Origin: CF-39 sp035651155
GTDB lineage: Bacteria > Chloroflexota > Limnocylindria > P2-11E
Assembly (NCBI GenBank): GCA_035651155.1
Contig: DASRGG010000031.1
Location: 124,001 to 188,000 of the forward strand
Reading direction: 5' to 3'
DNA length: 64,000 nucleotides
Under the pieces are notes generated by a model, which did no database searches, was not told the DNA's origin, and worked only from the letters and a program-made list of their open reading frames with translations. The first letter of the stretch is position 1, and every line of letters starts with the position of its first letter. A program made the translations under genes and the position numbers. This document shows positions 9,047-17,058 of this stretch, in pieces.

Positions 9047-9994
9047 TCAGTAGCCGGCGTCCAGGTCGACGACGTTGAGGAGGGGTTCCCTCGCCTTGTA
9101 CCTCCGCAGGTTCTCGCGGAAGAGCGCGAGGCTCCGCTCGCGGATGCGCGGCGACGAGTTCGACGAGTGCGGCGTGATGATCACGTTCGGCAGCGACCAG
9201 AGCGCATGTTCCTTCGGCAGCGGCTCGACCGTGAGCGCGTCGAGCGCCGCGCCGCCGAGACGCCCTCCGCGGAGCGCGTCCACCAGCGCGGCCTCGTCCA
9301 CCAGCGCGCCGCGCGCGATATTCACGATCCAGGCCGTCGGCTTCATGCGGGCGATGACCTCGCGCGAGATCGCGCCGCGCGTGCGCGCGGTGAGCGGCGC
9401 GGCGAGCACCAGGTAGTCGGCCTCGGTGACGGCCTCGGCGAGGCGATCCGGCGACACCATGCGCGAGACGCCCGGCACGGCGCCCTCGCGGCGGCGGACG
9501 CCGACCACGCGCATCCCGACGCCGGCGGCGAGCCGTGCGACCTCTGCGCCGATGCTGCCGATGCCGAATACGACGACCGTCTGGTCGCGGACCTCCTCCT
9601 GCGGATGCGGTCGCCATTCGGCACGTCCCTGCTGGTCTCGGTACACGTGCAGCCGCTTCGCCGCCGCGAGGATCATCGCGATCACGTGCTCGGCGATGGG
9701 GATGTCGTACGGGCCGCTGTTGTTCGTGAGCACGATCTCCCGCCCGCGCAGCTCGGGCGCGCCCACGAGATCCTCGACGCCCGCGCCGAGCGAGTGGTAC
9801 CAGCGGAGCTCCGGCGCGGCGCGCAGCAGTGTGCGGACGCGGGAACCCAGGTTCGTCCCCACGCCGACCTCCGCGCCCGTGGCGCGCGCGATGTCGGCAT
9901 CGTCCTTCAGCACGATGACCTCATCGTCGGTCAGCAGCCGCGGCAACTCGTCCGCGATACCCTGGAAGCGGCCGATCACCGCGATCTTCGTCAC
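9047..9994 (-). CDS. D-2-hydroxyacid dehydrogenase (NAD-dependent)
   Basis: This 315-residue protein has the split catalytic/NAD-binding layout of the family. The Rossmann motif FGIGSIGAEVARLA lies near residue 147. The catalytic Arg is in NIARGALVD, the Glu in VEPLP and the His in ITPHSSN. It reduces a 2-oxo acid or oxidises a D-2-hydroxy acid with NAD(P)H. The specific substrate is not clear, and the set resembles the broad glyoxylate/hydroxypyruvate-like branch. The GTG start at 9994 overlaps the stop of the Nudix gene (GTGA), so the two are co-expressed. Confidence 0.9.
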   Translation of the reverse strand: MTKIAVIGRFQGIADELPRLLTDDEVIVLKDDADIARATGAEVGVGTNLGSRVRTLLRAAPELRWYHSLGAGVEDLVGAPELRGREIVLTNNSGPYDIPIAEHVIAMILAAAKRLHVYRDQQGRAEWRPHPQEEVRDQTVVVFGIGSIGAEVARLAAGVGMRVVGVRRREGAVPGVSRMVSPDRLAEAVTEADYLVLAAPLTARTRGAISREVIARMKPTAWIVNIARGALVDEAALVDALRGGRLGGAALDALTVEPLPKEHALWSLPNVIITPHSSNSSPRIRERSLALFRENLRRYKAREPLLNVVDLDAGY

Positions 9995-10596
9995 TGGTAC
10001 ACCGCGGGCGCGCCGGCCCGGCACGAATCGGCGACCATCGTCCGCTGCAGCAGCGACATGTCCTCGGGCAGATCTTCGGGATCGACGAGCGCGACCTCGG
10101 AGGTCTCGTTCGAGATCGTCGCCTCACCCCCGGTGATCAGCGCGCGAAAGCAGCAGATGTAGAACTGGTACGACGCCGTGCTCCCGAAACGCTTGTTGTC
10201 GTACACGCCGACGAGCGAGTCGAGGGCGGCATGGAACCCGGTCTCCTCGCGCAGCTCGCGCAGCGCGTTCTCCGAGGGCGACGATCCCACCTCGGCGTAG
10301 CCGCCGGGAAGCGCCCAGCGTCCGTTGTCGGCGCGCTTGATCAGCGCGACGCGTCCGTCGCGGTCGAACGCCGCGACGCTGCATCCGACCTTCGGACTCG
10401 CGATGCCGAGGTCGGGGAGGTACGGACGCTCCGGCGTGAAGTCGGCGTCGATGGTGACGGCGGCGATGCCCTCGGCGATGGACATCGAGCGCGCGTAGCG
10501 GTCGCGGTCGTAGTCGTTCTCGGCGAACTCCAGACCGGTGCGCGCCATGGCCGCGAGCTCGTGGGCCCAGAAACGCAGCTGCTCCGAGGGACGCAT
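9991..10596 (-). CDS. Nudix hydrolase with nucleoside-diphosphate-hydrolase N-terminal domain
   Basis: The 201-residue protein begins with the helical N-terminal domain seen in ADP-ribose/Nudix hydrolases of the Nudix_N_2 type (about residues 5-50), followed by a Nudix domain. The Nudix box contains RELREETGF with the metal-binding glutamates. The first glutamate of the consensus GX5E is replaced by serine (GYAEVGSSPSENAL), which is unusual. These enzymes cleave nucleoside diphosphates linked to another moiety. The ATG start at 10596 overlaps the start codon of the divergent DUF554 gene within one CATG, so the two promoters must lie inside each other's coding regions. Confidence 0.85.
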   Translation of the reverse strand: MRPSEQLRFWAHELAAMARTGLEFAENDYDRDRYARSMSIAEGIAAVTIDADFTPERPYLPDLGIASPKVGCSVAAFDRDGRVALIKRADNGRWALPGGYAEVGSSPSENALRELREETGFHAALDSLVGVYDNKRFGSTASYQFYICCFRALITGGEATISNETSEVALVDPEDLPEDMSLLQRTMVADSCRAGAPAVYQ

Positions 10597-11338
10597 GGGC
10601 CTCGCATACTACGGACCGCTCGTGTTCGCGCTCTCCGGGACCCTCTTGAACGCCGCGACCGTCCTCGCCGGCGGCATCCTCGGGACCTTCCTCGGAGACC
10701 GGCTGCCCGAGCGCATCCGCGAGAACGTCGTGCGCGGCGTGGGCCTGTTCACCCTGGCCATGGGCACGAAGTTCGCGCTCGAGACCGGCAATCTGCTCTA
10801 CCTGCTCGGCAGCATCCTGGCGGGCGGGATCCTCGGGTCGCTCTGGAACATCGACGGACGCCTCGCCGCGCTCGGCGACGCGCTGCAGCGGCGCTTCCAC
10901 CGGGATGGCCGCGAGGGCACCGTGAGCGAAGCGTTCGTGACCGCATCGATCGTCTTCTGCGTGGGGCCGCTCACGTTCCTCGGATCGATCCGGAACGGGC
11001 TCACCGGCGACGCCGGCCTGCTGACCATCAAGAGCGTGCTCGACGGCTTCACCGCGATCGCCCTCGCGGCGACGCTGGGCTGGGGCGTGCTGCTGACCAT
11101 CGCCGTGATCCTCCTGTATCAGGGCGGCCTCGCGCTGGGCGCCGCGACGCTCGCCGGAGCGCTCTCCGAGGCGCAGCTCCTCGAGATGAACGCCGTCGGC
11201 GGCTTGCTCATCCTCGGCGTGGGCCTGAAACTTCTCGCGATACGCGACGTGAAGGTCGCGGACTTCCTTCCGGCCATCCTCGTCGCGCCGCTCCTCGTCG
11301 CCGCCGTCATGCGCATCAGGGAGGCATTCGGACTATGA
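10595..11338 (+). CDS. DUF554 family membrane protein (YqgA/YdfK type)
   Basis: This 247-residue polytopic protein has seven or so hydrophobic segments and the family hallmarks: an early GTLLNAATVLAGGILG, a central cytoplasmic loop after DGRLAALGDALQ, and CVGPLTFLGSIRNGL. DUF554 proteins are putative transporters of unknown substrate in the cytoplasmic membrane. The ATG start at 10595 is preceded by GAGG, and its position shares bases with the divergent Nudix start. The stop overlaps the threonine aldolase ATG (ATGA), so the two probably form an operon. Confidence 0.85.
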   Translation: MGLAYYGPLVFALSGTLLNAATVLAGGILGTFLGDRLPERIRENVVRGVGLFTLAMGTKFALETGNLLYLLGSILAGGILGSLWNIDGRLAALGDALQRRFHRDGREGTVSEAFVTASIVFCVGPLTFLGSIRNGLTGDAGLLTIKSVLDGFTAIALAATLGWGVLLTIAVILLYQGGLALGAATLAGALSEAQLLEMNAVGGLLILGVGLKLLAIRDVKVADFLPAILVAPLLVAAVMRIREAFGL

Positions 11339-12402
11339 GCCGCGTCATCGAGCTCCGGAGCGACACGTTCACCAAGCCGACACCCGCGATGCGGCGCGCC
11401 ATGGCCGGCGCCGAGGTGGGCGACGACCAGTACGGCGAGGACCCCACGGTGAACCGGCTCGAGCGGCGCGCCGCGGAGGTCGTCGGCAAAGAGGCCGGCG
11501 TGTACGTGCCGAGCGGGATGATGGGCAACCTCTGCGGCGTGCTGTCGCAGACGCGGCGCGGCGACGAGGTGATCCTCGGCGACCTCGCGCACATCGCGCA
11601 GAACGAGATGGGCGCCTCGTTCGTGCTCGGGGGCATCGTGCCGCGACTCGTGCCGAACCGCGACGGCCTCCCCTCCCTCGACGACCTCGCTGCCGCGGTC
11701 CGCCCGCCGGGCATGTTCCCGCGCACCTCGCTCGTCTGCCTGGAGAACTCGCACAACAACTGCGGCGGCACGGTGATCACGCCGGAGCAGACGAAGGCCG
11801 TGGCCGACTTCGCCCACGCGCGCGGCATGCGCGTCCACCTCGACGGCGCGCGCATCTTCAACGCGGCCGCCGCGCTCGGCGTCGACGCGAAGGAGCTCGT
11901 GCGGGACGTGGACACCGTCCAGTTCTGCTTCTCGAAGGGCCTCGCGGCGCCGGTCGGCTCGATCCTCTGCGGCGACGCGGAGACCGTCGCGAAGGCGCGG
12001 CGGGTGCGCAAGCTGCTCGGCGGCGCGATGCGCCAGGCCGGCGTCATCGCGGCGGCCGCCCTCGTGGGGCTCGAGGAGATGCGGGCGCGCCTCGTCGACG
12101 ATCACCGCAACGCGAAGCGCCTGGCCGAGGGCCTCGCGAAGATCCCCGGCCTGCGTCTCGACCCCCGCAAGGTCGTCACGAACATCGTGTCCTTCGAGGT
12201 GGACCCCGCCGCGATGGACGCCGGGGCGTTCCAGAAGACCTGCGCTGAACGCGGGCTGAGGATCTCACGCTATCTCGGCAACTCGCCGCGGCTGCGTGCC
12301 GTCACCCACGTGGACGTGAGCGCCGACGACGTCGACGCCGCGATCGAGATCGCGCGGACGGTGCTCGCGGGAGCGGCGGCGCCGGTCGCGGCCGCGCCCT
12401 GA
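11335..12402 (+). CDS. ltaE: low-specificity L-threonine aldolase
   Basis: The PLP-dependent fold-type I enzyme cleaves L-threonine or allo-threonine to glycine and acetaldehyde. Its 355 residues show the family start IELRSDTFTKPTPAMR, the substrate segment GDDQYGEDPTVN, the aspartate that binds PLP in LDGARIFNAA, and the lysine in FSKGLAAPVGS (about residue 200). Length is normal. The ATG overlaps the DUF554 stop. The 3' end is followed by a strong hairpin (12406-12429) that may end the transcript. The gene symbol is by similarity to E. coli LtaE, and strict specificity is not known. Confidence 0.9.
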   Translation: MSRVIELRSDTFTKPTPAMRRAMAGAEVGDDQYGEDPTVNRLERRAAEVVGKEAGVYVPSGMMGNLCGVLSQTRRGDEVILGDLAHIAQNEMGASFVLGGIVPRLVPNRDGLPSLDDLAAAVRPPGMFPRTSLVCLENSHNNCGGTVITPEQTKAVADFAHARGMRVHLDGARIFNAAAALGVDAKELVRDVDTVQFCFSKGLAAPVGSILCGDAETVAKARRVRKLLGGAMRQAGVIAAAALVGLEEMRARLVDDHRNAKRLAEGLAKIPGLRLDPRKVVTNIVSFEVDPAAMDAGAFQKTCAERGLRISRYLGNSPRLRAVTHVDVSADDVDAAIEIARTVLAGAAAPVAAAP

Positions 12403-12405
12403 GGG

Positions 12406-12429
12406 GTCCTCCCCCGAACGGGGTAGGAC
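12406..12429 (+). terminator. hairpin after threonine aldolase, before the TadE cluster
   Basis: GTCCT at 12406-12410 pairs with AGGAC at 12425-12429, and CCCC (12412-12415) pairs with GGGG (12420-12423) around a GAAC loop. One C/T mismatch separates the two stems. There is no T-tract, so it may be an intrinsic terminator of the high-G+C kind or part of a leader for the downstream gene; the region from 12404 also resembles the leader at 14739. Confidence 0.45.
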
Positions 12430-12494
12430 GACCTCGCTAGTCCTGTTGCGGCTGGCCGCGCGAGCGGCGACCAGTCATCCTTCCGGGTCAAGGG

Positions 12495-12950
12495 ATGAGG
12501 AAGCTGTTCACCTCCGCTCGACTCGCGCGGGACGCGCATGGCCAGTCCATGGTCGAGACCGCGCTCATGCTGCCCATCCTCATCTTCCTGGTCCTCGCCG
12601 GCGGCGACATGGCGCGCGGCTACGCGATCCAGATCGCGATCCAGAACGGCGCGCGCGCCGGAGCCGAAGCGGCGGCGATCGACTACACGCCGACCGCGGC
12701 GGCGGCCGAGGCGCGCGCTCGCGACGAGATGAGCCGCACGCCGGGCATGGACAGCACCGCGCCGACCGTGACCGTCCTCTTCAAGCAGGCGGACGGCTCG
12801 ACGGCGTGCGTGAGCCCGCCCACGCTCGCGAACCCGTGCTTCGCGACGGTCACGGTCTCGATGGTCTGGCACACGATCACCGCGTGGCCGCTGATCCCGA
12901 ACACGTTCACGTTCAACCGGTCGACGACCGTCCGGATGATGAGCTACTGA
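12495..12950 (+). CDS. TadE-like pseudopilin-type membrane protein
   Basis: The 151-residue protein has a short basic N-terminus and the TadE signature GQSMVETALMLP followed by one transmembrane helix (about residues 20-42), including the conserved glutamate five residues after the Gly. The rest is extracytoplasmic and rich in Thr and Ser, with two cysteines that could form a disulphide. TadE-family minor pilins help assemble Flp/Tad pili. It starts a four-gene cluster (12495-16865) that has no ATPase or TadB/TadC of its own, so it may use the machinery encoded at 26-31 kb. The ATG is preceded by GGGTCAAGGG. Confidence 0.8.
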   Translation: MRKLFTSARLARDAHGQSMVETALMLPILIFLVLAGGDMARGYAIQIAIQNGARAGAEAAAIDYTPTAAAAEARARDEMSRTPGMDSTAPTVTVLFKQADGSTACVSPPTLANPCFATVTVSMVWHTITAWPLIPNTFTFNRSTTVRMMSY

Positions 12951-13390
12951 TGGGGACGCCGCGGCGTCTTCTTCGCTCCGACGAGTCGGGGCAGTCGCTG
13001 ATCGAGTTCGCGCTGGTGCTGCCGCTGCTGCTGCTGATCATCACCGGCCTGTTCGACGTCGCGCGAGCGACCTGGCAGGAGAACACGCTCGCGTACGCCG
13101 CGCGCGAAGGCACCCGCTACGCGATCGTGCACGGCTCCGCGTCCCTCGACGGCACCATCGTCCATCCCGGCTACGATCAGCCGGTCGTCGACGCCGTGCG
13201 CAACGCCGCGGTCGGCGTCCCGAACGTGAGCGTGGTCGTCCAGTGGATCGACAGCGGGTGCTACGACCGCAACTGCCGCGTCCAGGTCGACTCGACCGCG
13301 CCGTTCGTGCCCATCCCGTCCCAATACCTCTTGGGCGGCGTCTTCCAGATCACCCTGCGCGGCGGCTCGCTGCTGGTGATCCAGCGGTGA
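12950..13390 (+). CDS. TadE-like pilus assembly protein
   Basis: This 146-residue protein has the TadE motif GQSLIEFALVLP and a single helix at about residues 14-38, then an extracytoplasmic domain with two cysteines in the SGCYDRNCRV segment. The ATG at 12950 overlaps the preceding stop as ATGATG, and the stop overlaps the next GTG. It is the second TadE paralogue in the cluster. The pair may form a heteromeric minor pilin, as TadE and TadF do. That pairing is an inference from gene order. Confidence 0.82.
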   Translation: MGTPRRLLRSDESGQSLIEFALVLPLLLLIITGLFDVARATWQENTLAYAAREGTRYAIVHGSASLDGTIVHPGYDQPVVDAVRNAAVGVPNVSVVVQWIDSGCYDRNCRVQVDSTAPFVPIPSQYLLGGVFQITLRGGSLLVIQR

Positions 13391-14694
13391 CGCGCGGACT
13401 TCGCCGGTTCTTCTTCGGACCCCGCAGCGAGGGGGGTCAAGCCATCGTCCTCATCGCGATCACCATGCTCGGCATGCTGATGATCGTCGGCGTCGCGATC
13501 GACGCGGGACAGCTGTATTCGGCGCGACGCGCCATGCAGGAGGCCGCCGATGCCGCCGCGTACGCCGGCAGCGTCACGCTCTACCTCGGCGGCACGCAGG
13601 CACAGGCGTTCAGCGCGGCGACCACGGACGCCACCACGAACGGGTTCAGCAACGGCGTGAACGGCACGACGGTCACCGTCCAGCAGCCGACCGCGTCGCC
13701 GTACAACACCCCGTCGTTCGTCGAGGTCATCATCAGCCAGAGCGTCCGCACCTCGCTCGTCCCGGCGGAGGCGGGGATCACGCAGGTCACCGTCCACGCG
13801 ATCTCGGGCGCGGAGTCCCTGAACAACGCGTACGCCATCATGGCCCTCGACCGCAACGCGACGGCGGACGCATTCGAGGCCATGGGTGCGACGCTGAACA
13901 TCACCGGCGGCGGCATCCTCGTGAACTCGACGGCCACGTCCGCCGCCGACAGCACGGGCAGCACCTGGAACATGAGTTGCCCATCGACCAATCCCTGCTA
14001 CATCGACGTCGCCGGCACGACCAGCGGTACGTTTCCGCCCGCCGCACCGGGACCGCCTCGCTACTTCAACGGGGTGCGCATCGGTCAGCCCCAGGTGGCC
14101 GACCCCTTCGCGGGATACCCGAAGCCATCGACCCTAGGCCTCTCGACGAACCCGGCGGGATTCGGGCCCGGAAACAACACGCTCGGCCAGGGGATCTACA
14201 CCAGCATCATCTCGGGCAAGAAGCTGTGCCACGGAACGTACATCCTCAAGGGCGGCGGGCTCGGTGGCGACATCGGCACGGACACGACCAGCACCGACCC
14301 GGCGACCGGACAGGTCTGCGATGGACGCGTCCTGATCTTCAACACCAACAGCACCTATCCTTCCGCGGGCGGGACCTGCACCGGTATGGACGTGACCGGC
14401 AACCACGACGTCACCGGATTGCTCCCACCCAGCTCCGGCACGTACCGGGGCCTGCTCTTCTACCAGGACCCCGCCTGCGCCGCGCAGATGCAGCTTGGCA
14501 GCAGCGCTTTCGACTTCACGGTCTCCGGGACCATCTACTTGCCCAACGCGGCGTTCAACATCAGCAGCGGCCACCCCAACATCAGCGGCGGCCAGATCGT
14601 CGCGAAGACGGTGAACCTGGGCGCGGCCACGGTGACCATCAACTTCACCGCGTCGAACAGCGCCCAGCCGGTCCTTCCACGCCTCGCGAAGTAA
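13387..14694 (+). CDS. TadG-like secreted protein with large extracytoplasmic region
   Basis: The protein has 435 residues. Residues 17-60 match the putative Flp pilus-assembly TadG N-terminal domain: GGQAIVLIAITMLGM, a transmembrane helix, then DAGQLYSARRAMQEAADAAA. The remaining 370 residues are extracytoplasmic, rich in Thr, Ser, Asn and Gly, with several Cys, and look like a beta-rich secreted domain. Usual TadG proteins carry a VWA domain with a MIDAS motif, but I see no DxSxS here. It may be an adhesive or minor pilus component. The GTG start overlaps the TadE stop (GTGA). Confidence 0.78.
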   Translation: MTRGLRRFFFGPRSEGGQAIVLIAITMLGMLMIVGVAIDAGQLYSARRAMQEAADAAAYAGSVTLYLGGTQAQAFSAATTDATTNGFSNGVNGTTVTVQQPTASPYNTPSFVEVIISQSVRTSLVPAEAGITQVTVHAISGAESLNNAYAIMALDRNATADAFEAMGATLNITGGGILVNSTATSAADSTGSTWNMSCPSTNPCYIDVAGTTSGTFPPAAPGPPRYFNGVRIGQPQVADPFAGYPKPSTLGLSTNPAGFGPGNNTLGQGIYTSIISGKKLCHGTYILKGGGLGGDIGTDTTSTDPATGQVCDGRVLIFNTNSTYPSAGGTCTGMDVTGNHDVTGLLPPSSGTYRGLLFYQDPACAAQMQLGSSAFDFTVSGTIYLPNAAFNISSGHPNISGGQIVAKTVNLGAATVTINFTASNSAQPVLPRLAK

Positions 14695-14726
14695 GCCCCC
14701 GCGCCGCGGCCAGGTACCTTCGTCCT

Positions 14727-14787
14727 AGGACCGCGAATGGGTCCTCCCGAGCTCCGTATCAGGGAGGTCGCTAAGGCCGTCGCGGCC
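14727..14787 (+). promoter_or_regulatory. structured leader between the two TadG-like genes
   Basis: AGGACC (14727-14732) can pair with GGTCCT (14740-14745). CCTCCC (14743-14748) can pair with GGGAGG (14762-14767). Because the two share 14743-14745 they are mutually exclusive. GGCCG (14775-14779) pairs with CGGCC (14783-14787). The 10-mer GGGTCCTCCC (14739-14748) and a later CGCTA...GCGGC also occur upstream of the first TadE gene (from 12404). This suggests a shared RNA leader or attenuator; I do not recognise a known riboswitch. Confidence 0.35.
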
Positions 14788-14864
14788 GTGGTCCACGCGC
14801 GCGGTCCCCCTACACTCGCGACGCGGTGGGTCACCTTCCATTCAGGTCCCCTCAGCCTGCATTC

Positions 14865-16865
14865 ATGACACGTGACGGCGGACAGTCGGTCGTGCTCGTC
14901 GCCCTCATGTTCACCATCCTCTTGGCCGGCGGCGCGATGGGGATCGACGTCGGTCGCTTCTACGCGGAGCGCCGCTTCGCGCAGAGCGCCGTGGACGCGG
15001 CCGCGCTGGCGTGCGCGCTGGCCTACACGCGCGGCGGCGACGCCGCGGCCGCGTGGAGCGCCGGCGACGACGTGCTCCAGCAGCGGAACCTGCAGCACAA
15101 CCCCCTCGGGCTCACGATCACCTACGCCTCGCGCGGCGCCGAGACCTACGACAACAACATCGCGTCGCCGGTCAATCTCAACAGCGGCATCCTGCCGGTC
15201 ACCGAGGGATGCCGCGTCGCCGTCACCACCGCCGTGCCGACCTACCTCATCAAGATCGTCAGCCCCGCACTGAACACGATCGCGATGACGACGCGGGCCT
15301 ACGCGAAGGCGAAGGGCGGTCTCCTGCCCAGCGTGGTGAAGCGGTACCTCAACCCGGGAGACAGCGACGACAACCCGACCGACGACGGCGCGAACGAGTT
15401 CGTCGATACGACCGCTCAGGAGGGTCACGACTCCGCGTGCCACGCCGGCAGCGGCTACGCGCCCGCGTGCATCGCGGCGACGGCGGCGAACCCCGGCCGC
15501 GAGATCGTACTGTTCGGCGCGAGCCAGAAGGCCGACAACGACTCGTCCTTCCGTGGATATATCGCGCTCGACGTCCGCAACTTCGAGGACGCCAGCCCGC
15601 CGAACTCGTCGAACCTGCTGCACGACTCCTACAACGGCGTGGCTCCGAACGCCTCGGTGAACACGCTGAAGGACTACGAGGCGACGTGGATCGGCGAGGG
15701 TTACCCCGGCCCCGACATCTGCGTCGTGAGCAGCACGAACTTCGACAAGTGCGCGCAGATCGCCGTGATCAACGGGTCGTCCTCCGGCATCTTCGTCGAC
15801 CGGTACAGCCAGTACTTCCGGGTCGGCGACATCGGACTCTTCCAGCTCTACGACGGCACCGTGAAGTCCGTTCCGGACTTCACGTTCGCGCCGCCGGCGC
15901 TCACCGTGCCGTCGGGCGGCGCGATCGCCGCGAAGACCGTCCCCTTCTCGATGTCGAGCCAGTTCGCGTCGACCGGGTCGCAGATCTGCACGGACGTCGT
16001 CGTCGATGACGGCACGCTGACGTACGGGCCCGGCGACACCACCGGCAAGAACCCGTTCACCGACGGCGCGATCTCGATGAACAACAGCAACGCGACCTGC
16101 GGCGGCACCGGCGTGGGGAACTTCAGCTCGAACCCGACGCCGGTGAACGTCACCAGCTACAACCAGACGTGGAGCGGCATGACGGCGACCGGCGCCCAGC
16201 AGGGCATCTACCAGGTGTTCCTCCGCGGCCGGGCGAGTGCGCCGTACGCCTCGCGCATCCACTCACTGCCGGTGAAGGTCGTGGTCGGTGGCCAATCGAC
16301 CGAGTACGACATCAGCTCGTCGCAGTCCCAGCAGACGACCAGCCTGGTCGGGCTGCCGGCCACGATGAGCTGGAACATCGTGGTCGGGACCGGCAGCGGC
16401 AGCACGAAATGGCAGACCACCGGTGGCAGCGCCGACGGTCCCATCACCGTCAGTTGGGAGGGTTGCCCGCGCAGCGACGACCCGACGCCGACGGTCCTCG
16501 CCTGCTACATCGACACGGTCGGCAATACGTCGAAGACCGTCACCGCGGGCACGACCGTTGCGGTGACCGTGCAGACCGGCGGCGTCTCGGCACAGAAGAG
16601 CTACTACGGCTGGGTGCGCACGGTCGGGACCGATCACAGCGGCCACCCGGTGGTGAAGCTCTGGCAGGTCCGGCTCGACGTAGACCAGCAGGCGGGCGGC
16701 ACGACCCAGTACGTGGACGTCATCGGCTACGCGGCCTACAAGATCACGAAGATGGACAGCAACGACGTGTACGGACGGGCGGTCACCGGCGCATACCTCG
16801 ACCCGAACGACCCGGCGCTCGCGATCGCCAAGAAGATCGTCCTCGTCCCGTGGGAGACGCCGTAA
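14865..16865 (+). CDS. large TadG-like secreted protein
   Basis: The protein is 666 residues from ATG 14865 (679 if the GTG at 14826 is used). The N-terminus repeats the Tad motif: GGQSVVLVALMFTILL, then GIDVGRFYAERRFAQSAVDAAA. The rest is a long extracytoplasmic region rich in Thr, Ser, Asn and Gly with scattered cysteines, probably a beta-sandwich chain. Its function beyond a Tad-associated surface protein is unknown. It is separated from the previous gene by a structured 130-170 base leader, unlike the overlapping genes upstream, so it may have its own control. Confidence 0.75.
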   Translation: MTRDGGQSVVLVALMFTILLAGGAMGIDVGRFYAERRFAQSAVDAAALACALAYTRGGDAAAAWSAGDDVLQQRNLQHNPLGLTITYASRGAETYDNNIASPVNLNSGILPVTEGCRVAVTTAVPTYLIKIVSPALNTIAMTTRAYAKAKGGLLPSVVKRYLNPGDSDDNPTDDGANEFVDTTAQEGHDSACHAGSGYAPACIAATAANPGREIVLFGASQKADNDSSFRGYIALDVRNFEDASPPNSSNLLHDSYNGVAPNASVNTLKDYEATWIGEGYPGPDICVVSSTNFDKCAQIAVINGSSSGIFVDRYSQYFRVGDIGLFQLYDGTVKSVPDFTFAPPALTVPSGGAIAAKTVPFSMSSQFASTGSQICTDVVVDDGTLTYGPGDTTGKNPFTDGAISMNNSNATCGGTGVGNFSSNPTPVNVTSYNQTWSGMTATGAQQGIYQVFLRGRASAPYASRIHSLPVKVVVGGQSTEYDISSSQSQQTTSLVGLPATMSWNIVVGTGSGSTKWQTTGGSADGPITVSWEGCPRSDDPTPTVLACYIDTVGNTSKTVTAGTTVAVTVQTGGVSAQKSYYGWVRTVGTDHSGHPVVKLWQVRLDVDQQAGGTTQYVDVIGYAAYKITKMDSNDVYGRAVTGAYLDPNDPALAIAKKIVLVPWETP

Positions 16866-17000
16866 GCCTTGGTCCGCAGGACGCTTTCCGATCGTCGCAT
16901 CGCGTGGGTGAGGAACGATCGGTCGCGCCGGGTGAGGATTCGCGATGCCGCGGGCGGAGGCGCGACCGTGAAGCTCACCGGTCAGGCCTCCCGGATCCAC

Positions 17001-17029
17001 CCGGCGCGGGCGCCCCGCGCCCGCGCCGG
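17001..17029. terminator. bidirectional hairpin between convergent genes
   Basis: CCGGCGCGGGCG (17001-17012) pairs perfectly over 12 bp with CGCCCGCGCCGG (17018-17029) around a CCCCG loop. It lies between the stop of the large TadG-like gene and the stop of the convergent cupredoxin gene, where a two-way terminator is expected. No T-tract follows on either strand. Confidence 0.65.
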
Positions 17030-17058
17030 TGCGGTCGGGTCCATCCGCTCCGCGATCC

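Noticed and set aside
14700..14825. Known cyclic di-GMP riboswitch upstream of the TadG-like gene
   Set aside because: The conserved core of GEMM-type riboswitches is not present; kept only as an unidentified structured leader.
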